A program made the translations under genes and the position numbers. The notes under the pieces were generated by a model that saw nothing but the letters and a program-made list of their open reading frames with translations, did no database searches and was not told the origin of the DNA. A DNA stretch of 64,000 bases from Symsagittifera roscoffensis (Eukaryota; Xenacoelomorpha; Acoela; Convolutidae), in the NCBI RefSeq assembly GCF_963678635.1, contig NC_087062.1, positions 51,281,528-51,345,527 of the forward strand, given 5' to 3'. Positions within the stretch are counted from its first letter, which is position 1; each line of letters opens with the position of its first letter. Below, one piece after another: positions 21,507 through 30,784 of the stretch.

Positions 21507-21937
21507 CAGTAGCGGATTTAGGGGGAGGGGGGAGGGCGTTGCGGACGCTTCCCACCAGAGATTCGACCCACTGCCGACCCAAAGGGTCCCCCTTCGTGCT
21601 ATTTTGAGATATCCATTCCTAGTCGAATGACCTTAAAAATTTTCTGAAGGCGTCTTCCGTTCCAATCTATGCTAATTTTGAGGGGGGAGCGCGCGTCAAA
21701 AAACCCCCTTTTTTTCGAAGTTTTCCAAAAAGTGCATAAAACCGCCTTTTTTGGCCTGTTTGTTCACAAATTTGCCTGCGGCGCAGAATTTTGTGTCAAA
21801 TTAGGGTCTTTATAGTCGTTTGGGAGAGCTCAGAAAAGTAACTTGGTTGACCTGAAAAAAAGCTCGACAAAATTTTCAAAATTTTTTCGAAACTACGCTC
21901 CCTCTTACCCCTCGAGAAATTCCTAGATCCGCACCTG
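21507..21937. mobile_element. hAT-like foldback, 431 bp
   Basis: Begins CAGTAGCGGATTTAGG and ends CCTAGATCCGCACCTG, the same end pattern as the element at 3,525-3,797. The interior shares the block AATTTGCCTGCGGCGCAGAA with that copy. Flanking octamers GTGATGAT and GCGATGAA match at 6 of 8 positions, which fits an aged 8-bp target duplication. It is non-coding. Confidence 0.65.
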
Positions 21938-21956
21938 GCGATGAAGATGAATTTGC

Positions 21957-22296
21957 AGATCTAGGATTTTCTCGAGGGGTGAGTATTTTCAAAAAATAAA
22001 ATTAAAAATTTTGCCGGAATTTTTTTAGATGGAACAAATTGGTTTTTCGAGCACTCCCAGAACAGTATAAAGACCCTATTTTGACAAAATTTTCGCGGCG
22101 CAGGAAAATTTCTGGATAAACAAGTCAAAATGCCGTTTTTTAAAAAAATTTAAGGGCTGGTCGGCCGGAAATGGATTTCATAAAATAATACCGTGGTGGG
22201 ACACTTTGGTTGGCGAGAAGGTCGAATCACTAAGGGAGGAAGGGCGTCCAACCCCAAGCAAAAAACCCCCACCCCTTCCCCCCAAATCCGCCCATG
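21957..22296. mobile_element. hAT-like foldback, inverted and truncated partner
   Basis: From GATCTAGGATTTTCTCGAGG at the left to CCCAAATCCGCCCATG at the right, this is the family in reverse orientation. TTTTCGCGGCGCAGGAAAAT corresponds to the GCGGCGCAG block of the upstream copy. The left end is cut just inside the terminal CAGGGGC. It lies 20 bases from 21,507-21,937, so the two make a head-to-head inverted pair that could fold. Confidence 0.6.
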
Positions 22297-23000
22297 TGTA
22301 CCAATTCAGTACGTGCGATGATCTATTGGGATTTTTATGCAGCTCTACTGATTTATCTTTTCCCCTGTTGTCTTCTTTGTATGAATGGAGATGGTGTGCG
22401 TGCGTGTGCTGTAGGTATGATGCTATTGTAGTAGTAGCCTATGCCTGCCTGCTCTACCTCATTTATTTCAACGGCAGCAGGTGCATCTGCGTTATGCTCT
22501 CTTTCCAATGCGGCCTTCGTGCCATTTCTCTTTTTTTCTTTTTCTTGCTACCACGGAGCATTTTATACAATCTCCCTCTGTGCTGTTTTCTGTTGTGCCA
22601 TGTTCTGATGACTTTGACGCCGTTTCCTTTTCCTTTCCTTCCCTACTTTTCGTTCTAGTCGATTAAACCCTTTTTCCCACTACCGCTGCTGCTGATGCTA
22701 CTATAATGGGGAATACTGTTGCTCCCAAATCAGTTGTATTCACTTTTCCATTATCCGGCCTCTTCCCCACCACCTTATTTCGGTGTGTTGATTAGCCCGC
22801 ACCGCCTGTTTCCAACCGAGACAGCCGTATTTTCAAAACACTCATCTTTCAGTTATTCTTAACTAAGAGCAGTTTGCTTGCCTGCAGACTGGGCCATCGC
22901 CAACAGAGGCTAATCAACAGCAGCGTCTTGCTTTATTTACTTTACTCAGGGAATTCAGCTGAAATTTCGGTAAGTTAGCTTAATGAGTTTTTTATGTATT
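22297..23000. other. No gene recognised; pyrimidine-rich plus strand
   Basis: Sequence with higher GC than its surroundings and long C/T stretches. The 150-codon frame from 22,206 starts inside the foldback and is Cys/Leu/Phe-rich with no motif, so I regard it as chance. A splice-donor-like GGTAAGTTAG occurs at 22,969, but there is no supporting exon. It could be host intergenic or intronic sequence. Confidence 0.3.
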
Positions 23001-23501
23001 TGATAAAATATTTCTTTGTTACGGATAATTCTACTTAGTTACAAATAAGATATGTTTAAAAAGTGAATTAATCTCTAAATTAAAACATTAAACAGTGAGC
23101 GGTCATTCTCTCCGTCGGAGAGAATGAAGATAACAAGGTCAAATCTAAATTAACCAGTTAAGATACTTTAAGACTAATTAAATGAAATAAGACGAATGGT
23201 AAGATTCGCAACAGTATTAAACAAAAGTCTTCTCGTTTTTTGGCAAATAACAATAGTGCCTTAATGAATTGAAGCTCAGGCTGCTAACTTAACCCGAATA
23301 TTTATTTGGTCAACCTATTTGGGTAAAGTCATTTCTTAGATTAAAACGCAAATTCATTTAATTTCTTGCAAGAGTCGGTATCTACCCTGGTTGACGTCCA
23401 TAGAAGAAAAATGCAAACTGTAGCAGTGGAATTGTAATGAGTACAGTAGAATTGCAAACTCTTCCCGCATTTAAGAAAAGTTAAAACAAATCGATTATAA
23501 T
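23001..23501 (-). repeat. 3' LTR of Ty3/Gypsy retrotransposon
   Basis: Direct repeat of 29,423-29,919, with about five substitutions and one 4-base indel by eye (roughly 99% identity). In element orientation it starts ATTATAATCGATTTG and ends TTTTATCA. The purine stretch AACTAGGG lies immediately upstream and may serve as a short polypurine tract. The outer five bases GTATT compare with GGATT beyond the other LTR, a 4/5 candidate target duplication. Confidence 0.85.
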
Positions 23502-23596
23502 CCCTAGTTATAAATAGGTAAACTCTAACTGCGCTGAAACGAAATACTAGTACGATTATTATGACTAAATGCGAGTTTTCAAAATTTTGATTGAGT

Positions 23597-25915
23597 TTAG
23601 CTGTCCCCTTCTATGAATTTTTCTAGCTCAGCGTTAAAAATTTCACTGTCTAAGTCGATGTAGTTGTCGAAACTATTCACCGCATCTCTCAGGGATTCGT
23701 CAGCAGAGGCGATGGAGAATTGATCGGGAGATGGAGGGTACGCTGGGCCCGGTGCACGGTCCTTTGGTAGAGTGTCACAAATGTGGGTCTGGTTATCCGA
23801 GGGATTCTCTCTGAAGGTTTGTGTGGGGGAGCCCGAGCTGTCACCCTCGTCCAGAGATATAGGGTTATTAGCGGAGCCTGGTTGGTTTTCGAACTCGTCT
23901 ATAATATCTATGTAATATCGCTTACCATAGAATTGTGGGGGACCAACATTTCGGCTTGAACGTCTTAATTTAAATTCGTTACCTGTGATAGTGATTTCCT
24001 TAGGATGTCTTTCCTCGCTAGTTGCACTTTCGTCAGAGGAGTCCTTTATCTCAAAGACTGGAAATTCCACCGGATTTTCTCCTTCCAATGCTTTTGTTGA
24101 ATCCGAAGGAGTGTTTGGGCCCTCTGTAGCGGTAGAAGATTCGCCAGGTGGGTGTGAGGTAGATTGAGGTGCTGGCTTTATACTAATTGGGCATTCCGCT
24201 GTATCTGTAGATTGAAGTTGTTCGTCTAAAATCTCAGATTTTATGATAGTTTGATATGTTTGAGGATCAAATGATGGGGTAGGTTCTTCGTTAAAAATGA
24301 GGTTATCTGAAATGAAGCGTTTTCTTATCATTTCTCTGCCTGGAAAACCTCCCGCAATCCATTCCCAATCACAAATGTCCGACGTATCCGACGGAATGAA
24401 CATGGATTCATCACCTGCTAAGTATCCTGTGTTCGAAGTCGGGGCTTTATTTCGGTTTCGCTTCGATTTGTTTAATTTAGTAGACTGTTTCGTTCCTCTA
24501 GATCTGGTGGTGACCGGGGTGAAAGACTCTGTGTGTTGTCCTGTCTTAGTGTCTGGTTTCCACGTCTGTTGTGTCTTCGGTTTGTTTGTCTTTCTTGGAT
24601 CTACTTGTAAATCACTGTTAGAAAAAGAGGGAAAAGAGATATTTCCTTTGGATGAACGGATTGTAGAGGATTTAGACTTTGGGATGGCGATGTCCGATTT
24701 TCTAATGATTTTTCCGTCGGATAGTTCAACCGTGGATTTTGTTGAGTTTATTATTTTCTGACCTAGTTGTTTATAGAAGGGATTTCCGTTTATACTACCG
24801 TTGGTTTTTCGTAGTAAATTACCTTTAAACGGAATGTTTAAGGACACTCGGGATGAAGGTTTTGACGTTGTAGGAAGGTCTGAGTCGTAGCCTTTCTCCA
24901 ATGGTGACTGGTTCTTTTTCGGTACAAGAAAGTCTTTGTATCCGTCCTCTATCCGATCGTCAGCATTCCAGTCAAGGGCTCTTTCTCTGCTTAAGATTGA
25001 CTTCCTTTTGTCTAAAAATCCACCGGATAATTTACTAGATGCCAATTGCTTCCAGATCGTGTTCGGTTTTCTATTAAAGTGTATTTCGAACGGTGAGCAT
25101 TTTATTTTTGATTGAAAGGAAGATCGTAAATTCCAAATGATTTTCGAAATGGCAGTTTGTAATGTAGGTTTTTGTTGTTCTAAAGACATTGCTAATAATT
25201 TGATTTTTACAGTATGAACAAGTTTTTCTACAAGACCATTAGAACGATGGTCCCCAACTGTACAAAATATTAATTTGATATTAAGAGAATTACAAAATAA
25301 TTTAAAATCCTGACTAGTAAAACAGGATGCGTGGTCAACACGAATAGAGTTAGGAATCCCATGGAGATAAAAATAATCTTGAAGGAATTCGATTACCGTG
25401 TTTGATGACGTTGAAGATGTAATTTTTGCTGATGGGAATTTTGAAAAACGATCTATACATATTAAGATGTAATTATTGTTTCCCCAGTTGCTATCTAATG
25501 AGCCGGCAAAATCAAGGTTTAATTCCTCATTAGGTTCAAATAAAGCGGGAAGTTCGCTAATTTGTGTAGTTGGTATGATGCTTTTTATATTCTTACCGGT
25601 TTGGGTGCATTGTGTGCAATTAATCCCGTGGAAGTAAATTTGCCGGTTTATATGTGGCCACCAAATATATTGTGCCAGGTATTTCATACCGAATTGGCCA
25701 GGGTGAGATTCATGTAAAGTTTTTAAAACGGCGTTTCTAAGTGTAAACGGAATAACCAATTTTCCATCCATATATAGTAGTCCGTCGGATTCATGAAGGT
25801 CTTTCGAAAATTGGTGTAAGTAACGGGAATTTGCGTTGATGTTTTGTACTTTTTTCTGTAAAGCCATCACAATTGGATTTAACATCTCATTATTTGCCGT
25901 TAATAAAGCAACCAA
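23597..25915 (-). CDS. Ty3/Gypsy integrase with long C-terminal tail (772 aa frame)
   Basis: Open for 772 codons. The zinc-binding domain shows LHESHPG (His 68 and 71) and CTQC (Cys 100 and 103). The catalytic core has Asp 135 (LNLDFAGSL), Asp 194 (IRVDHASCF) and Glu 230 (NGLVEKLVHTV), the D,D(35)E triad that inserts the cDNA. A conserved CSPFEIHFNRKPN block follows near residue 275. From about residue 400 the protein is a Ser/Thr/Pro/charged, probably disordered tail of more than 350 residues. That is far longer than usual for Gypsy integrases, with basic stretches (KLNKSKRNRNK) and acidic ones near the end. The true start lies upstream in the RNase H frame; the first Met is only where this frame opens. 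Confidence 0.85.
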   Translation of the reverse strand: MVALLTANNEMLNPIVMALQKKVQNINANSRYLHQFSKDLHESDGLLYMDGKLVIPFTLRNAVLKTLHESHPGQFGMKYLAQYIWWPHINRQIYFHGINCTQCTQTGKNIKSIIPTTQISELPALFEPNEELNLDFAGSLDSNWGNNNYILICIDRFSKFPSAKITSSTSSNTVIEFLQDYFYLHGIPNSIRVDHASCFTSQDFKLFCNSLNIKLIFCTVGDHRSNGLVEKLVHTVKIKLLAMSLEQQKPTLQTAISKIIWNLRSSFQSKIKCSPFEIHFNRKPNTIWKQLASSKLSGGFLDKRKSILSRERALDWNADDRIEDGYKDFLVPKKNQSPLEKGYDSDLPTTSKPSSRVSLNIPFKGNLLRKTNGSINGNPFYKQLGQKIINSTKSTVELSDGKIIRKSDIAIPKSKSSTIRSSKGNISFPSFSNSDLQVDPRKTNKPKTQQTWKPDTKTGQHTESFTPVTTRSRGTKQSTKLNKSKRNRNKAPTSNTGYLAGDESMFIPSDTSDICDWEWIAGGFPGREMIRKRFISDNLIFNEEPTPSFDPQTYQTIIKSEILDEQLQSTDTAECPISIKPAPQSTSHPPGESSTATEGPNTPSDSTKALEGENPVEFPVFEIKDSSDESATSEERHPKEITITGNEFKLRRSSRNVGPPQFYGKRYYIDIIDEFENQPGSANNPISLDEGDSSGSPTQTFRENPSDNQTHICDTLPKDRAPGPAYPPSPDQFSIASADESLRDAVNSFDNYIDLDSEIFNAELEKFIEGDS

Positions 25916-26475
25916 CTTTGCATTAAATAATGTACTAAATCCAAAGGTCTTTCAGATAACTTTAAGTTTTCTCGAAATTTAGTTACTAACTTTTTGTGCT
26001 CTGAGGAAATATGGAAATCAATAGAGACTTGTATCCCGGAAGTGGAAGGATTTACTACAATTTGGTTATTTGACATATTTACACTATTTATAAGTTTGAG
26101 ATCCGAAGGATTACTAATTAAGCTACTGTTAAGAATTAAAAAATAAATAAAGGCTGAATTTGATAGAAGGATTTTAGTAGAATCGGTGCTTGAGAAATCC
26201 GAGGGAATACATTTAGAGTTACAAAATTCTGTTCTATAGTGTTTTTGATTGCAGATTGAGATGGAAGAATTGACGAAATTCAATGCTGTAATTATTACGT
26301 GATTTTGTAATTTCGTGTACTGGGAATTTTCCGAAATTGAATTAATTGAATTACGTAATGGATTTTCATTATCCAAAGGATTCAGTGCATTATATATTTT
26401 TCTGGTAGTTGCAACTACAAATTCTTCGTCGTAATGTGATGGGGGAATTGCTTTACCCGAAGGAGTTCTTGAAAT
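25916..26475 (-). pseudogene. Gypsy pol linker between RNase H and integrase
   Basis: In frame with RT-RNase H after the TAA at 26,476. It reads ISRTPSG, the conserved end of the RNase H domain, then IPPSHYDEEFVVATTRK and about 150 Asn/Ser-rich residues. The canonical text before it is a Tyr-containing D-Y-[IL]-SR, so the TAA most likely replaces the Tyr codon. The frame runs to 25,900 and hands over to the integrase frame near 25,910-25,930 (LDLVHYLMQ against the integrase-side LVALLTANNE), a one-base shift. Confidence 0.65.
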
Positions 26476-27546
26476 TTAGTCGGTAAAACCCATATCTTTT
26501 CCCGCTAAATGCTTGATAGTAAAATTTAATATTAGAAGACGATCTACACGTCTTGTCAATCGGCTATGGTACGTTTTGTTTCCGTGATTAGGTGACAAAG
26601 CGGAAAGGAGAGCTTTGTGGTTGGTAATAATTTCGAATTGGGAGCCGTAGAGATAATTTTTGTAATGTTCCACTGCCCATACAACTCCTAATAACTCTAA
26701 TTCGTTTGTTGAATATTTGGATTCATGAGGATTTAAAAATCTTGAAGCAAATGACACTGTTTTCCAAACGTTCTCATGGAGTTGTTCAAGGGATGCACCT
26801 AACCCATTATGTGAAGCATCGGTTTTTACTCTCGTGGGCTTTTTTACGTCGAAGTGGGTGTTTTCAGTAAGATTTACTATTTCTGATTTAATCTTATCGA
26901 ATGCTTTTGAGTGATCTTCATTCCAAAGGAAAATTGACTTCATGTTTAAAAGAGGTCTAAGCGGGCTTCCGAGGGATGCTAAATTTGGTACAAATTTAAT
27001 GTACTGATTAGTTGACCCGAAGAATGATCTTAATTCTTTTAGATTCTTTGGAATTGGAATATCTTTGATTGCCTTGGTTTTATCGAATAGTGGGGCGATT
27101 CCGGATTTCGATGTTTTAAAGCCGAGCCATTCGATTTTTTTTTGGAAGAATTTGCATTTCGACCATTTAACTGCGAAATTGTAACTATCTAGCGTTGATA
27201 AAATTTTATAAACAATTTTCTTGTGATCGTTAAAGCTTCCTTTGGAAGCGACTAATATGTCGTCAAGGTAACAAGTTGTAAAAGGAATATATCCCAGGGT
27301 TGAGTCCATGACTCTTTGAAACTCGTTTGGCATATCGCCGAGTCCATAAAAACCGGTTAAAAACTGATAAGTGCCTGTTATATCTCCGTCAACTAGGCTA
27401 AAATTGCATTGGCTGCTAATAAAATTGTCTAGCGAGAGTTGAATATATGCATTCTTTAGGTCTAGATTTGTAAACCATACTTCTCCGGCGGAATTGTTTG
27501 AAATTTGAGCCGCTACGTTATCCACTAATTCGTGTATATTGGGCAT
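26476..27546 (-). CDS. Ty3/Gypsy reverse transcriptase and RNase H
   Basis: A 356-codon frame. RT motif A is WFTNLDLKNAYIQLSL (Asp 29), motif B GFYGLGDMPNEFQ (65-77), and the catalytic box YLDD is at 93-96. The FFQKKIEWLGF and LRSFFGSTNQYIKFVPN connection blocks follow. RNase H begins near residue 235 with KTDAS (Asp 243) and NELELLGVVWAVEHY (Glu 282). The third catalytic position reads ITNHKALL (Asn 309 in place of the usual Asp), a probable inactivating change. It ends at TAA after GKDMGFTD. The RT N-terminal part lies upstream in the gag frame. Confidence 0.85.
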   Translation of the reverse strand: MPNIHELVDNVAAQISNNSAGEVWFTNLDLKNAYIQLSLDNFISSQCNFSLVDGDITGTYQFLTGFYGLGDMPNEFQRVMDSTLGYIPFTTCYLDDILVASKGSFNDHKKIVYKILSTLDSYNFAVKWSKCKFFQKKIEWLGFKTSKSGIAPLFDKTKAIKDIPIPKNLKELRSFFGSTNQYIKFVPNLASLGSPLRPLLNMKSIFLWNEDHSKAFDKIKSEIVNLTENTHFDVKKPTRVKTDASHNGLGASLEQLHENVWKTVSFASRFLNPHESKYSTNELELLGVVWAVEHYKNYLYGSQFEIITNHKALLSALSPNHGNKTYHSRLTRRVDRLLILNFTIKHLAGKDMGFTD

Positions 27547-28094
27547 CTGATATTTGTTCTTGTTATTTGTTTGTTGATAAATTTTGAATCTAGAGCTAGC
27601 TTTATCGATTTGTCTTTTTTACAAGTGATAACTATCGGACTAATAAATCTGTCCTCGTCACAGTTTTCTAATTTTTTGATGTGTCCTTTGGATTTAAGTC
27701 TGTATAATTCTGATTTTACTGAATCCAGTAAATGTAAAGGGACCCTCCTGCCTTTTAGTGGCTTTATTGGTTCATGAAAGTGTGTTATTTTTGTTTGATT
27801 TTTTATTTTTCCAATCCGAAGGAAAAATTGTTTGAATGTTTTGGAAATCATTTCTATTTCATTATCTATGTCAAGTGAGGTAACTGAATTGATAGACTTA
27901 CAAGCTCTCTTGTTGGTGAGTGTTGTGTGTTGTTTTTGTGAAACTTCGATTCCAACCTTTGGTAAATTGTCGTTTCCCAAGATGTTTCTTTCATGACCTT
28001 GAGTTAAGAAGAAGTGGCATTCCTTGTGAGACCATCCATTTGAGAAAATTGGGACGATTACCTTTCCAGTGATATTTATTGCATTGTTCGTAAA
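27525..28094 (-). pseudogene. Gypsy protease end, linker and RT N-terminal part
   Basis: In frame with gag and protease but downstream of the TGA at 28,095. It reads AINITGKVIVPIF and GHERNILGNDNLPKVGI (protease C-terminal half), a linker, then KPLKGRRVPLHLLDSVKSEL and GHIKKLENCDEDRFISPIVI, the fingers region of RT. It ends at 27,525. Overlap with the RT frame at 27,525-27,546 marks a one-base frameshift within AACAAGAACAAATATCAG. Confidence 0.75.
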
Positions 28095-28538
28095 TCAGCA
28101 ATAGAGTTCTTTAGTCGCTTTATCCACTGGAAATCTATTCACATTAAACACATTCTGTTTAAGTAAGCTTACAGGGCTTGCTGAATCCACCTGTATATTG
28201 AGAATTACTTGGTTTTCATTTCCTAAGCCGATTTTTAGTAGTTTCTTCAGTTTCTTTCCGTGATCGTCGTAGATAGTTGTTACGTTTAATACAGAGTAAT
28301 CATCGTTATCGCTCTGTCCGGACTCCGACCATGCGTTGATTATTCCACAGCATTCTCTATTGGCGTGGTCGATATGTACATCCGGTTGTTCCGAAGGATA
28401 ATTATGATCTGTATTATTTACAATTTGACTATCCACAATATTTACATTTTTACGGCGAGATTTACAGAGTCTAGTGAAATGTCCTCGATATTTACAAGTC
28501 GTGCAAGTCGTATCTTTAGCGGGGCAAACCGCTAGATG
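28095..28538 (-). pseudogene. Gypsy second zinc knuckle and aspartic protease
   Basis: Continues the gag frame after the TGA at 28,539-28,541. HLAVCPAKDTTCTTCKYRG holds the last His/Cys of knuckle 1 and the start of knuckle 2 (CTTC-HFTRLC). About 55 residues on comes the aspartic protease loop NIQVDSASPVSLL, with DSA where the family has D[ST][GA]. The frame stops at TGA 28,095 after KELYC, inside the protease. Protease would process the Gag-Pol polyprotein. Confidence 0.75.
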
Positions 28539-29423
28539 TCATTTTGTAAAATTTCCGCAGCATTTCATACATGTGTTAGTTCTTTCGATGTTTAGTGTGG
28601 GTTCTCTTTTTACATTAAAATGATTGAAAGATTTTTTGGAAGAACATCCGTTGGATTTAAAAGTACTCGTCTTTTTGATGTGGTTTGTTATTCCTTTTTC
28701 GTTAATCAGGGCTACATTTAAGGCTTCTAGTGGAGGTAGGGTTTCCGTGAGAAGTTTTCGTTGGATGTCCGAGTTCTTCATGTTATTCATAAAAATATCT
28801 CGAATCCATTCATCTTCTCCTGTGGGAATGTTACATCTTTTTGCCATTTCTGCAAGTGCCCCCCAAAATTGTTCTAATGATTCTCTGTCCCTCTGTTTTC
28901 TGTTTAAAAGCTTGTGTCTTTCGGAGGTTATGTTTGTCTTTCTCACAAAAGCTACGGACATATTTTCCCAAAATTCTTTGAAAAAAATTTGTAGAACTTT
29001 AACTCTCGTGAACTTTTGGCCGATTATTTTCTTTCCTTCGTTTCCGAGGGCTAAATAGAGCATGGATCTGAGTTTTTTGTCCGCCTCTTCAAGTCTCATG
29101 CCGTTGAATTTCTTGGTTCCTGACTTTATTGAGGCAGTTTCTTCATCATCGAATCTCTTTTGTTCTCGAATATTCCTCTCGATGCGAGATGTTTTTTGAG
29201 CGTCGGATTCATTTTCCGGCGGATTTTCCAATGTTGGGGGAAGTGGGTGATATCGTTCCGATGGATTCAAGAGATTTTCGATATAGATATTCTCCTTTGC
29301 GATTATTGCTAGCTGAAATAGATCGCTCCACTCTTCCCAAGGAATTGGTGAGTCCACTGTGTGGTTTTGCCAAAATGAAGGTATACCTCTCACGTTTGAT
29401 TCGTTGCTGTTTGACTGCGCCAT
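28539..29423 (-). CDS. gag: Ty3/Gypsy Gag (capsid-nucleocapsid)
   Basis: A 294-codon frame. A capsid-like part has the helical pattern IPWEEWSDLFQLAI (res ~28-41) and LYLALGNEGKKIIGQ (~120). RKQRDRESLEQFWGALAEMA (~176-195) corresponds to the conserved L-R-x-x-E-S...-F region of Gypsy capsids. A basic Lys/Ser-rich stretch (~245-270) leads to the first zinc knuckle CMKCCGNFTK, which is cut by TGA. The ATG at 29,423 overlaps the LTR end (TATC-ATG-GCGCAG), so the start codon sits on the LTR/primer-site boundary. The next Met is ~105 residues later, so the upstream one, or an upstream initiation in the LTR, is needed. Confidence 0.8.
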   Translation of the reverse strand: MAQSNSNESNVRGIPSFWQNHTVDSPIPWEEWSDLFQLAIIAKENIYIENLLNPSERYHPLPPTLENPPENESDAQKTSRIERNIREQKRFDDEETASIKSGTKKFNGMRLEEADKKLRSMLYLALGNEGKKIIGQKFTRVKVLQIFFKEFWENMSVAFVRKTNITSERHKLLNRKQRDRESLEQFWGALAEMAKRCNIPTGEDEWIRDIFMNNMKNSDIQRKLLTETLPPLEALNVALINEKGITNHIKKTSTFKSNGCSSKKSFNHFNVKREPTLNIERTNTCMKCCGNFTK

Positions 29424-29919
29424 GATAAAATATTTCTTTGTTACGGATAATTCTACTTAGTTACAAATAAGATAGGTTTAAAAAGTGAATTAATCTCTAA
29501 ATTAAAACTTTAAACAGTGAGCGGTCATTCTCTCCGTCGGAGAGAATGAAGATAAAAAGGTCAAATCTAAATTAACCAGTTAAGATACTTTAAGACTAAA
29601 TGAAATAAGACGAATGGTAAGATTCGCAACAGTATTAAACAAAAGTCTTCTCGTTTTTTGGCAAATAACAATAGTGCCTTAATGAATTGAAGCTCAGGCT
29701 GCTAACTTAACCCGAATATTTATTTGGTCAACCTATTTGGGTAAAGTCATTTCTTAGATTAAAACGCAAACTCATTTAATTTCTTGCAAGAGTCGGTATC
29801 TACCCTGGTTGACGTCCATAGAAGAAAAATGCAAACTGTAGCAGTGGAATTGTAATGAGTACAGTAGAATTGCAAACTCTTCCCGCATTTAAGAAAAGTG
29901 AAAACAAATCGATTATAAT
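29423..29919 (-). repeat. 5' LTR of Ty3/Gypsy retrotransposon
   Basis: Partner of 23,001-23,501; 497 bases because of a 4-base deletion (TAAATGAA against TAATTAAATGAA). It should hold promoter and polyadenylation signals. A notable palindromic feature is TCTCTCCGTCGGAGAGA, present in both LTRs (29,529 and 23,109), which would form a stable hairpin in the transcript. Confidence 0.85.
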
Positions 29920-30248
29920 GGATTTTCGTGGTCTAAAATGTTGAAAATATAATCGATTCTCATGTAATGTTCAAACAACAAAATTGGACTAAAGATGGAT
30001 TTAAATCCATTTTTTCTCGCCAAAACCAGAATCATTATAATTCATTTGGAATCCATTATAATGGATTTTATAATAAGTAAGAATTCACATTAAAATGGAT
30101 TTTTCCACTTCATTTTTGTTTCGCGCGTCTTGCTAAATTTTGCAAAAATTTCTGCCGTTATCAAGTGAGTTATGCGAAAACTTTTGCAAAACGGCCTAAT
30201 CCATTTCCAAACCTAAACTCAAACTGCAAAAAGATTCCGTTAAGGTCT
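29920..30248. repeat. Cluster of ATTATAATGGATTT-like motifs
   Basis: Non-coding. Several copies of the motif ATTATAAT next to GGATT or CCATT occur in both orientations (about 29,912, 30,035-30,065 and 30,075-30,105). The same motif forms the LTR end and lies inside the foldback at 30,785-30,916. Confidence 0.45.
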
Positions 30249-30530
30249 CCCCCCTAACGTTTGCCCCTTTGCCCCCCTACTGATCCCCGACTCCCACATG
30301 AAACCACCACCCCTCCCCCATCTGAAACCCCCCATTGAACCCCAACCCGCCCCCCCCCCCCCACTGAAACCCCCCACCTGAACACCCCCCTTCTACTTGA
30401 ACAAACCCAACCTGAACACCCCCCTCCACCTGAACCCACCCCATCCCCCAACTGAAGCCACCCCCCCTCCCACTGATCCCCCGAGAAGGGGGGTTGTTGT
30501 AAATGGGCAAACGCTGGGGGTAATGAAAAG
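30249..30530. repeat. C-rich simple-sequence block
   Basis: Irregular repeats of CCACCTGAACCCACCCC-type text on the plus strand, about 250 bases, with a run of more than 10 C. The minus-strand reading is a Gly-rich string (GGFQWGGGG), which I judge to be a by-product of the repeat. The G-run strand could form quadruplex structures. Confidence 0.65.
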
Positions 30531-30784
30531 GGGACTAGTCCACCTCCAATTACCCTCCCCCCAAAGTTTCTAAAAATGTAACAAACTTGTTGAAAGGAAC
30601 AAAATTCAGTTTTTGAGTAACTTAAAAAAGTTTAAAAAAATCAAGGTTAAGCAGAAAAAAATTAATTTGAAGAAGTAACCAACGTAACCAATTTTAGCTT
30701 TAAATGTAGAAAAGACTTTATGTGCGTGGAAATTCGCATCTCAGTAAAGTGGAAAACAATCTATTATAATTTGCTTTTATTGTC

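Larger units (their letters stand above)
23001..29919 (-). mobile_element. Ty3/Gypsy LTR retrotransposon, nearly complete, 6.9 kb
   Basis: Two ~500-bp LTRs flank a gag-pro-RT-RH-IN order on the minus strand, which is the Ty3/Gypsy domain order. Gag, zinc knuckles, protease and the RT N-terminus share one frame broken by TGA at 28,539 and TGA at 28,095. RT-RNase H is in a second frame after a shift near 27,535. A TAA stands at 26,476 in the same frame. The integrase lies in a third frame after a shift near 25,910. LTR similarity implies a recent insertion. TGGCGCAGTC directly after the 5' LTR is a plausible tRNA primer site. Confidence 0.85.

Noticed and set aside
22206-22658. 150-codon plus-strand frame as a host membrane protein
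   Set aside because: It starts inside a hAT-like foldback and has a Cys/Leu/Phe composition that follows from C/T-rich DNA. No domain or partner copy.
30254-30510. Glycine-rich proteins on the minus strand
   Set aside because: They are translations of the C-rich simple repeat in two frames; no start context or conserved domain.
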